From positions 62,001-126,000 of the forward strand of contig NZ_JHYD01000001.1 in the NCBI RefSeq assembly GCF_000621505.1: DNA of 64,000 nucleotides. Direction: 5' to 3'. A program made the position numbers and the translations under genes. Below are positions 57,240-64,000 of this stretch, piece after piece. Origin of the DNA: Ruminiclostridium cellobioparum DSM 1351 = ATCC 15832 (GTDB lineage: Bacteria > Bacillota > Clostridia > Acetivibrionales > DSM-1351). The notes beneath the pieces are model-generated. The model searched no databases. It was given only the letters and a program-made list of their open reading frames with translations, and was not told the origin of the DNA. Within the stretch, counting starts at the first letter, position 1; the number at the start of each line of letters is the position of its first letter.

Positions 57240-59033
57240 ATGCAATTATATAGAGCACATGTGCTGGTCTGTGCAGGTACGGGGTGTACTTCCTCCAACT
57301 CCTTGAAAATCATGGAGGAAATGGAGACCCTGCTCAAGGATAACAGCCTGGAAAGTGAGATAAAAATTGTTAAGACAGGCTGCTTTGGTCTCTGTGCCGA
57401 AGGTCCCATCGTTGTAGTATACCCTGAAGGTGCCATGTACACCAGGGTTGGAGTTCCAGATGTGAAGGATATTGTTGAGGAGCATTTGCTCAAGGGCAGA
57501 ATTGTCAAGAGATTGCTTGCAGGGGAAAAGGAAGCCGAGGATATTTCAAAAGCACTTGAAAGTGTCGACTTTTTTAAGAGACAGCACCGTATAGCGCTGA
57601 GGAACTGTGGGCGTATCAATCCTGAAAATATCGATGAATACATAGCTTTCGACGGATATAAGGCACTTGAAAAAGTATTGACCGAAATGACTCCCGAGGC
57701 GGTTATTGACACCATTAAGAGATCAGGCTTGCGCGGAAGAGGGGGCGGAGGCTTTCCGACAGGTGTAAAGTGGGAATTTGCAGCAAAGCAGGTTGCGGAT
57801 CAGAAGTATGTCTGTTGTAACGCCGACGAAGGCGATCCCGGCGCGTTTATGGACAGAAGCGTACTTGAGGGGGACCCTCATTCGCTGATAGAGGCCATGT
57901 CAATTGCAGGATATGCCATAGGCGCAACAGAGGGTTTCATATACGTTAGAGCGGAATATCCCATAGCTGTAAAAAGACTGCAAATAGCCATCGAACAGGC
58001 AAAAGAATACGGAATTCTTGGTGACAATGTACTTGGTACCGGCCATAAGTTTGATCTTGAAATAAGACTTGGAGCCGGAGCTTTCGTTTGCGGTGAGGAA
58101 ACCGCATTGATGACTTCCATTGAAGGACACAGAGGGGAACCGAGGCCAAGACCTCCTTTTCCTGCTGTTAAGGGATTATGGCAGAAACCTACCATACTTA
58201 ACAATGTGGAAACCTATGCAAACATTCCTGTAATAATTCTTGAAGGCGCCGAATGGTTTGCCGGCATCGGAACGGAAAAGAGCAAGGGAACAAAGGTTTT
58301 TGCACTGGGCGGAAAAATCAACAATACCGGCCTTGTGGAAGTTCCGATGGGAACTACCCTCAGAGAGGTTGTTTATGATATAGGAGGAGGTATTCCAAAG
58401 GGCAAAAAGTTTAAAGCTGCCCAGACAGGAGGACCTTCGGGCGGATGCATCCCTGCATCCCATCTGGATACACCCATAGACTATGATTCACTTATAGCCC
58501 TTGGTTCCATGATGGGCTCCGGCGGCCTTATAGTTATGGACGAAGATAACTGTATGGTTGACATAGCAAAATTCTTCCTTGAGTTCACTGTGGACGAGTC
58601 CTGCGGTAAATGTCCGCCTTGCAGAATAGGTACAAAGCGCATGCTTGAAATACTTGAAAGAATAACCGAAGGAAAAGGTGAAGACGGCGATATTGAAAAG
58701 CTCGAGCTTCTGGCTAAAAATATCAAGGCCTCGGCACTGTGCGGTCTGGGGCAGACTGCTCCAAACCCCATACTGAGCACTTTGAAATATTTCAGAGATG
58801 AGTATGAAGCCCACGTGTACCAGAAAAAATGTCCTTCCGGGGTTTGCAAATCCATGCTGCAATACACCATAGACGCCGCCAGGTGCAAAAGCTGCGGTCT
58901 GTGTACAAAAGTCTGTCCAATGAACTGCATAAGCGGAGAAAAGAAGGTTCCGTATGTGATAGACCAGAGCAAATGCGCAAAATGCGGCGCTTGTATGGAA
59001 AAATGTCCATTCAAGGCCATAGCGAAAATATGA
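57240..59033 (+). CDS. hydB: NuoF-like NADH-binding subunit of electron-bifurcating hydrogenase
   Basis: This 597-residue flavoprotein has, in order: a thioredoxin-like [2Fe-2S] domain (CAGTGCTSS, CFGLCAEGP); the NuoF core with RGRGGGGFPTGVKW (NADH) and CNADEGDPGAFMDR (FMN); the SLBB domain; ESCGKCPPCRIGT for a [4Fe-4S] cluster; and C-terminal ferredoxin clusters CKSCGLCTKVCPMNC and CAKCGACMEKCPFKA. It hosts the flavin where electrons from NADH and ferredoxin meet. ATG 57240 lies eight bases after GGAGG. Confidence 0.96.
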   Translation: MQLYRAHVLVCAGTGCTSSNSLKIMEEMETLLKDNSLESEIKIVKTGCFGLCAEGPIVVVYPEGAMYTRVGVPDVKDIVEEHLLKGRIVKRLLAGEKEAEDISKALESVDFFKRQHRIALRNCGRINPENIDEYIAFDGYKALEKVLTEMTPEAVIDTIKRSGLRGRGGGGFPTGVKWEFAAKQVADQKYVCCNADEGDPGAFMDRSVLEGDPHSLIEAMSIAGYAIGATEGFIYVRAEYPIAVKRLQIAIEQAKEYGILGDNVLGTGHKFDLEIRLGAGAFVCGEETALMTSIEGHRGEPRPRPPFPAVKGLWQKPTILNNVETYANIPVIILEGAEWFAGIGTEKSKGTKVFALGGKINNTGLVEVPMGTTLREVVYDIGGGIPKGKKFKAAQTGGPSGGCIPASHLDTPIDYDSLIALGSMMGSGGLIVMDEDNCMVDIAKFFLEFTVDESCGKCPPCRIGTKRMLEILERITEGKGEDGDIEKLELLAKNIKASALCGLGQTAPNPILSTLKYFRDEYEAHVYQKKCPSGVCKSMLQYTIDAARCKSCGLCTKVCPMNCISGEKKVPYVIDQSKCAKCGACMEKCPFKAIAKI

Positions 59034-59049
59034 GGGAGGAGAGTGCGAT

Positions 59050-60807
59050 ATGTCAATGGTTAATATAACAATAGACGGCAAAAAACTGCAGGTTGAAAAG
59101 GATATGACTATTTTAGAGGCAGCGAGGCAGGCCAACATTAAAATACCAACACTTTGCTTCCTGAAGGACATTAACGAAATAGGCGCATGCAGGATGTGCG
59201 TCGTTGAAATAAAGGGGGCAAGGGCACTCCAGGCAGCATGTGTTTATCCTGTGGCCGAGGGACTTGAAATATATACCCAGAGTCCAAATGTAAGAGAAGC
59301 AAGAAAGGTAACCCTGGAATTGATTTTATCCAATCATGACAAGAAGTGCCTCACCTGCGTCAGAAACAGGAACTGTGAGCTTCAGACCCTGTCGGAGGAA
59401 TTGAATATCAACGAACTTAGATTTGAGGGCCAGAGCACGGATATGCCGCTGGACAATTTTTCACCTTCAATAGTAAGAGATCCCAATAAATGCATACTTT
59501 GCAGACGTTGTGTAAGCGTGTGCAGGAATGTTCAGACCGTATCGGTCATAAGTGCTGCAGAAAGGGGTTTCAAGTCGGTAATTTCCTGTGCTTTTGACAA
59601 ATCCCTGGCTGATGTGCCCTGCACCATGTGCGGACAATGTATAAGTGTCTGTCCCGTAGGTGCCTTGAAAGAAAGGGATGATACCGGCAGAGTCTGGGAG
59701 GCGCTGGCAAATCCCGAACTGCATGTGGTGGTTCAGACTGCTCCTGCCGTAAGGGTGGCAATTGGAGAGGAATTCGGTTTGCCTATCGGCTCCAGAGTCA
59801 CCGGTAAAATGGTTTCGGCGTTGAGCCGCCTGGGCTTTGCAAAGGTTTTTGACACCGATACCGCTGCCGATCTCACAATCATGGAGGAAGGCACCGAACT
59901 GCTGAACAGGATCAGGAACGGGGGGAAACTTCCGGTCATAACTTCCTGCAGCCCCGGATGGATCAAATTCTGCGAGCACAATTATCCTGAATTTCTGGAT
60001 AACCTGTCCTCCTGCAAATCGCCCCATGAAATGTTTGGAGCCGTTCTGAAAACCTATTATGCAGAAAAAACGGGTATTGATCCCGCTAAGATATTTGTTG
60101 TTTCAATCATGCCGTGTACCGCAAAGAAGTTCGAGGCGCAAAGGCCGGAATTGTCGGCGGCAGGCTTTGCTGATGTGGATGTTGTACTCACTACCAGAGA
60201 GCTTGCAAAAATGATAAAGGAAGCGGGAATAGACTTTAACAGTCTGGAAGACGGCCAATTTGATGATCCCATGGGTGAAGCAACAGGTGCGGGGGTTATT
60301 TTCGGAGCCACCGGCGGCGTAATGGAAGCAGCCCTGCGTACAGTGGCCGAAATCGTATCGGGAAAATCCTTTGATCTTGTGGAATATGCTGCTGTCAGGG
60401 GAATTGAAGGCATCAAGGAAGCTACCATAGAGATAGGCGGCATGAAGGTGAGAGCCGCCGTTGCAAACGGTCTGGGCAATGCGAGAAAGCTGCTGGACAG
60501 TATCAAGGCAGGAGAGGCACAGTATGATTTTGTTGAGATCATGGCTTGCCCCGGCGGATGTGTAAATGGCGGCGGACAGCCGATACAGCCTTCATCGGTC
60601 AGAAGCTGGACCGACCTCAGAGCTGAAAGGGCGAAGGCAATATACCGGGAGGATGAGAGCCTCACCATCAGAAAGTCCCATGAGAACCCAATCGTACAGG
60701 AAATGTATGAAAAATATTTTGGTGAGCCCGGAAGCCATAAGGCCCATAAGGTACTGCACACACACTATGTACCGAGAGAAAATTATCCTGAAATAACAAA
60801 TAAATAA
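59050..60807 (+). CDS. hydA: [FeFe]-hydrogenase catalytic subunit HydA
   Basis: This 585-residue enzyme has an N-terminal [2Fe-2S] domain (CRMCVVEIKGARALQAAC), the His-ligated [4Fe-4S] region HDKKCLTCVRNRNCELQ, and ferredoxin clusters CILCRRCVSVC and CTMCGQCISVCP. The H-cluster follows: TSCSPGWIKFCE (L1), MPCTAKKFEAQRPE (L2) and MACPGGCVNGGGQP (L3). The C-terminal small-subunit-like segment includes the usual YLGEPGS-like motif (here KYFGEPGSHKAHKVLHTHY). It produces hydrogen from NADH plus reduced ferredoxin in fermentation. Last gene of the operon. The maturases HydEFG are not in the window. Confidence 0.97.
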   Translation: MSMVNITIDGKKLQVEKDMTILEAARQANIKIPTLCFLKDINEIGACRMCVVEIKGARALQAACVYPVAEGLEIYTQSPNVREARKVTLELILSNHDKKCLTCVRNRNCELQTLSEELNINELRFEGQSTDMPLDNFSPSIVRDPNKCILCRRCVSVCRNVQTVSVISAAERGFKSVISCAFDKSLADVPCTMCGQCISVCPVGALKERDDTGRVWEALANPELHVVVQTAPAVRVAIGEEFGLPIGSRVTGKMVSALSRLGFAKVFDTDTAADLTIMEEGTELLNRIRNGGKLPVITSCSPGWIKFCEHNYPEFLDNLSSCKSPHEMFGAVLKTYYAEKTGIDPAKIFVVSIMPCTAKKFEAQRPELSAAGFADVDVVLTTRELAKMIKEAGIDFNSLEDGQFDDPMGEATGAGVIFGATGGVMEAALRTVAEIVSGKSFDLVEYAAVRGIEGIKEATIEIGGMKVRAAVANGLGNARKLLDSIKAGEAQYDFVEIMACPGGCVNGGGQPIQPSSVRSWTDLRAERAKAIYREDESLTIRKSHENPIVQEMYEKYFGEPGSHKAHKVLHTHYVPRENYPEITNK

Positions 60808-60824
60808 TTAACTTATTGGTTATT

Positions 60825-60874
60825 ATAAGTCCTGAGTTTCAATTTGATGAATTGAAGCCCGGGACTTATTTTTT
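60825..60874 (+). terminator. Terminator of the hydrogenase operon
   Basis: ATAAGTCC (60825-60832) pairs with GGACTTAT (60862-60869) around an inner TTTCAAT/ATTGAAG stem; six T follow. Confidence 0.75.
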
Positions 60875-60980
60875 GTCAATAAAAATTTTTACACAAACTT
60901 TACACCAGTATAATTTGAAATCATAACAAGCCGGTTATTCTGTAATTAAAGAATATAATATTGCACAGGAGCGATAACAT

Positions 60981-61778
60981 ATGCCTAGTATAGCTGCTCA
61001 TTATTATTTCGGACAGGAGATATTAAAAAAGATAAATAAGGATAATTCTGAAATAGGTGAATTTATTCATAATTACAGGGCTGTATTCAATCTGGGCTTG
61101 CAGGGACCCGATCTGTTATTTTATTATAAGCCGTATATGAATAACAAAATAAATATACTGGGGGAGGAAATTCATTTCCGTCCTGCCAGAGACCTGGTTG
61201 GCAGTGCGGCTGTAAATATCAGACAGGAAAAAAGCAATGCCGCACTTGGGTATCTGATGGGGCTGGCCTGCCACTTTGTGCTGGACAGCGGCCTGCACGG
61301 GGAAATAACCCAATATGCCCCTGATATAAGAGAGCATCTTCTGCTGGAAGCCGAGATGGACAGGCAAATCATTAAAGGGAATTACAGCAGCAAGCCTCAC
61401 ACTTTTAACAGATATCAGCTGGTAAAATCAACAAATAAAAAATGGGATTTTCTGAAACTGGTCTATCCGCAAATTGAAGCAAGGCATTTAAAAGAGTGTG
61501 TGAACAGTATGGGCTTCTACCTGATGATATTGTTTTGCAGGTGGGATATCAAGAAAAAGCTCCTTGAGTTTGCAGAAGGCCTTTCGGGCAAAAAAGGTCC
61601 TTTTACAGCTCTGATTGTGGACAGCAAGGAAAATAAACACTTTCAGCCATATGCGAAAAAATTGTGCTGTGATATGAAGGACATAGTTTCAGATGGTCTG
61701 CTTGCAGTTGAGAATATATATGAAACAACAATATACAATGCACCGTTGAACTGTATGTTCAACCGGAATTTCGGATGA
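60981..61778 (+). CDS. Zinc-dependent phospholipase C-like protein
   Basis: This 265-residue protein belongs to the family with an alpha-helical zinc phospholipase C-like fold: N-terminal MPSIAAHYYFGQEIL, QGPDLLFYYKP, and the metal-binding GLACHFVLDSGLHGEI. There is no signal peptide, unlike secreted phospholipases, so the role is probably intracellular and unknown. ACAGGAGCG precedes the ATG. Confidence 0.85.
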   Translation: MPSIAAHYYFGQEILKKINKDNSEIGEFIHNYRAVFNLGLQGPDLLFYYKPYMNNKINILGEEIHFRPARDLVGSAAVNIRQEKSNAALGYLMGLACHFVLDSGLHGEITQYAPDIREHLLLEAEMDRQIIKGNYSSKPHTFNRYQLVKSTNKKWDFLKLVYPQIEARHLKECVNSMGFYLMILFCRWDIKKKLLEFAEGLSGKKGPFTALIVDSKENKHFQPYAKKLCCDMKDIVSDGLLAVENIYETTIYNAPLNCMFNRNFG

Positions 61779-61805
61779 CAAATCAAAAGAATAAAAGTTC
61801 ATGCT

Positions 61806-61838
61806 GCCGGTATTGCTGAAAAGCTCACCGGCTTTTTT
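61806..61838 (+). terminator. Terminator after the phospholipase-like gene
   Basis: GCCGG (61806-61810) pairs with CCGGC (61828-61832), followed by TTTTTT. Confidence 0.75.
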
Positions 61839-61966
61839 ATATCCAAATGGCCGTATCCTGCCGGTGCAAAAAATAGTCCATATTTTATTTGTGAAATCTG
61901 AATATAATTGCTGTTCAATTCGGGATACAATAAAGACAAATCAACAAATGAACAGGGGGAAACAGA

Positions 61967-63289
61967 ATGAAATACGGAAAGAAGCTATTGACAATGAGTC
62001 TGGCGGTTATGATGTCCATGGCATTTGTTCTGACAGGCTGCGGAGGAGAAAAGCCGGCCGAAAGCGGCAGCAGTACTTCGACGGATACGACTTCGGCTCC
62101 AAAGAAAAATGTTACATTGAGTATTGTTATGGCAAAGGGCTGGGAAAAGCCTGCAATGCATGAACTGTTCCAGAAGTATACCGACAAGACAGGCGTACAG
62201 TTTGATGTTCAGGTATTGCCTGATGACAAAGCCTCTGAAATCATTAAAACCAAATTTGCAACAAATGAGTTCCCGGATATTATGGTTAATTCAGCGTCGG
62301 TATTGGAACTGAACTATATGATGCCTGAACAAAAGCTGGTGGACCTCACCAATGAACCATGGGTGGACAAGCTCATCAATAAGGAAGATTTTATGGCTGA
62401 GGGCAAGGTTTGGGGACTTCCGCTCTGGGGTCAGGATTTATGGGGCTTTGCAGTTAATACCGAGGTATTCCAGAAATACAATATTCCCATCCCGAACAGT
62501 AAAGATGAGCTGTTAAAAGCCTTTGACACTTTAAAGCAAAACAATATACAGCCATTGTATCTGGGAAGCAAAGATCCCTGGATGGTAGGGCAGATGACCA
62601 GCGGTTCGCTGTGGGCGGCCATACAGAAAGATCCCGAACTTCCGAAAAAGCTGGAGACCAATCAGGCAAAATACTCTGAAATACCGGGTTTTGTAAGCTG
62701 TCTTGCAGATTTGAAAAGCTTTAATGACAAGGGTTATCTCGGACCGAATACCATGGCAAACACCTGGGACGGACAGTTTGCAGCTTTTGCCGAGGGCAAG
62801 GCAGGCGTAGGTGTAGGATTGACTTCCTGGGTTAATGAAATTGAGAAAAAATATCCGGGGACAGCTGATAAAATAGAATTTATTCCGTTTTATATAGGGG
62901 ATAATACAACAATCTTTGCAGGAACAAGCGGACAGTGGTATATACCCAAAACCGGCAAAAATGTTGATATTGTAAAGGATTTCTTTAATTTTGCCGCAGA
63001 GCAGGATAATTTAAATGCATATTACAGCAATTTGCAGTCCATATCCCCGTTCAAGGATGTTAAGGCACAAATTCCAAGTGCTGCACAAAAGCTTTCAGAC
63101 AAAATCAACAGCGGGGAATATTTGACTCACCGTTCACACAATTCATTGGTGAAGGGGCAGGACTATGACGGTCTTTGCAAGCTGGGACAGGAAGTTATCA
63201 TAGGTGGAAAAACACCTGAAGCTGCTGCAAAGGAATACGATACCATGAGGGCAAAAATTGCAAAATCCATTGGATTGGAAGGGTTTTAA
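61967..63289 (+). CDS. Sugar ABC transporter solute-binding lipoprotein
   Basis: This 440-residue extracellular binding protein has a lipobox signal (LAVMMSMAFVLTGCGG, Cys at about residue 26), a Ser/Thr-rich linker and a type 1 solute-binding fold (NVTLSIVMAKGWEKPAMHELFQKYTDKTGVQFDVQ; FAEGKAGVGVGLTSWVNEI). Such proteins capture oligosaccharides for ABC import. It is followed by a permease gene. The sugar is not readable from sequence. Confidence 0.93.
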   Translation: MKYGKKLLTMSLAVMMSMAFVLTGCGGEKPAESGSSTSTDTTSAPKKNVTLSIVMAKGWEKPAMHELFQKYTDKTGVQFDVQVLPDDKASEIIKTKFATNEFPDIMVNSASVLELNYMMPEQKLVDLTNEPWVDKLINKEDFMAEGKVWGLPLWGQDLWGFAVNTEVFQKYNIPIPNSKDELLKAFDTLKQNNIQPLYLGSKDPWMVGQMTSGSLWAAIQKDPELPKKLETNQAKYSEIPGFVSCLADLKSFNDKGYLGPNTMANTWDGQFAAFAEGKAGVGVGLTSWVNEIEKKYPGTADKIEFIPFYIGDNTTIFAGTSGQWYIPKTGKNVDIVKDFFNFAAEQDNLNAYYSNLQSISPFKDVKAQIPSAAQKLSDKINSGEYLTHRSHNSLVKGQDYDGLCKLGQEVIIGGKTPEAAAKEYDTMRAKIAKSIGLEGF

Positions 63290-63426
63290 CAAGTCAGAGA
63301 TTGTTTAGGATTTTCACACGGGGATAAGGTCAATGGATTTTACGGTACCTGTAAAATTGTCGGCTTTATCCCCGATGTTCAATAACGTATATTTTTCAGA
63401 GCATCAGGAAATTGAGGTGTATGACA

Positions 63427-64000
63427 ATGAATATGAAAAAGACTTATCCCAACTATTTTTGGATAGTACCTTTTGCCATTTACACAATTCTTTTTATTTT
63501 ACCGGGCCTTTTGGGGCTCATATATTCCTTTACCAACTGGACTATTTATTCCTCTACCAAGTCTTTTGCCGGACTGGAGAATTACACCAACCTGTTGAAT
63601 GACAGTTTATTCAAAACAGGTTTAAAAAATACTCTGCTTTTTGCACTTATCACTACCGTGTTTAAAAATGTATTTGGTTTTGCGCTGGCTCTTGCGCTCA
63701 ATACAAAGCTTAAGACCAGAAATCTGCTCAGGACGGTTTACTTTCTGCCCATGGTTTTAAGTACCCTTATAGTGGGTATTATTTTCAAATCTATTTTTAT
63801 GCCCGATACCGGGCTGCTTAATGTATTTTTCTCATTTTTCAGCACAAACCTTTCGTCTACCGATTGGCTGGGGAATCCCGCATATGCCATGTGGATGGTA
63901 ATACTTGTTGAAATATGGAGGGGTACGGGTTATTGCATGGTAATCTTTTTAGCCGGACTTCAGGTAATTTCCAAGGATTACTATGAGTCTGCAACAATTG
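63427..64000 (+). CDS. Sugar ABC transporter permease, MalF/UgpA type (3' partial)
   Basis: The frame is open from 63421 to the window end, so only 191 residues are visible. The start has MNMKKTYPNYFWIVPFAIYTILFILPGLLGLIYSFTNW (first span) and FAGLENYTNLLND. NTLLFALITTVFKNVFGFALALALNT, IVGIIFKSIFM and EIWRGTGYCMVIFLAGLQ follow as further spans. This is the N-terminal part of a binding-protein-dependent permease. ATG 63427 is seven bases after TTGAGGTG; 63421 and 63433 are in-frame alternatives. It pairs with the binding protein just upstream. Confidence 0.9.
   Translation, partial: MNMKKTYPNYFWIVPFAIYTILFILPGLLGLIYSFTNWTIYSSTKSFAGLENYTNLLNDSLFKTGLKNTLLFALITTVFKNVFGFALALALNTKLKTRNLLRTVYFLPMVLSTLIVGIIFKSIFMPDTGLLNVFFSFFSTNLSSTDWLGNPAYAMWMVILVEIWRGTGYCMVIFLAGLQVISKDYYESATI

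Noticed and set aside
63333-63602. An 89-codon open frame between the solute-binding protein and the window end
   Set aside because: It overlaps the true permease frame (63427 to the end), which shows clear membrane spans and a better ribosome binding site.

Overview
The window looks like chromosome of an anaerobic, endospore-forming, low-GC Firmicute. The gene content fits the cellulolytic cluster III clostridia (Ruminiclostridium/Acetivibrio type): a complete spoIIA operon and spoVA genes, a trimeric [FeFe]-hydrogenase, FabV-type enoyl reductase, a Spo0E-like protein, and frequent TTG/GTG starts behind strong AGGAGG ribosome binding sites. The genus is inference. No rRNA, tRNA, CRISPR array, prophage or intact insertion sequence was found.

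Layout. 1-6.9 kb: a PHP hydrolase (cut by the window edge), murB, then rapZ-yvcK-whiA with a glycogen-debranching-type glucosidase between yvcK and whiA. 7-11.1 kb: forespore genes spoIIAA-spoIIAB-sigF, then a 46-residue membrane peptide and spoVAC-spoVAD-spoVAE. A 261-bp near-perfect palindrome starts at the sigF stop codon. 11.4-17.7 kb: CheX, TrmL, a candidate structured RNA, a PepT-like peptidase, a DUF2156 protein, GAPDH and FabV. 17.7-26.6 kb: a phosphodiesterase, an AraC regulator divergent from galT-galK-galE, a YcxB-like protein, a SecA-like gene lacking its N-terminal motor half, and a CPBP protease. 26.6-31.7 kb: an AraC regulator divergent from an alternating oxidoreductase / TIM-barrel / oxidoreductase / TIM-barrel operon.

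31.9-43.5 kb holds a pentapeptide-repeat protein and the lower glycolytic genes: a fused pgk-tpiA gene, gpmI and eno. Interspersed are a metallo-beta-lactamase-fold protein, a secreted Ig-like protein, a two-TM unknown protein, an XRE regulator, a Spo0E-like protein and a second structured-RNA candidate; secG follows eno. 43.6-55.5 kb: an HD hydrolase, polysaccharide deacetylase, two-component pair, lipoprotein, RNase R, an HPr-like protein without the active-site His, mtaB, ireB, a RuvX/YqgF protein and a DUF1292 protein. 55.7-60.8 kb: the hydrogenase operon (NuoE-like, HATPase, 2Fe-2S protein, NuoF-like, HydA). 60.9 kb to the end: a zinc phospholipase C-like protein and the start of a sugar ABC transporter.

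Links between genes. Two tandem Rex-like operators overlap the hydrogenase promoter and a third lies just upstream of the pgk-tpiA promoter, which suggests NADH-responsive control of hydrogen output and lower glycolysis. Three intergenic loci (at sigF, before the pentapeptide gene, and before mtaB) carry variants of one 27-bp motif and look like a family of small mobile or recombination-related elements. The most novel-looking items are these elements, the two structured-RNA candidates, the truncated SecA and the oxidoreductase/isomerase locus.
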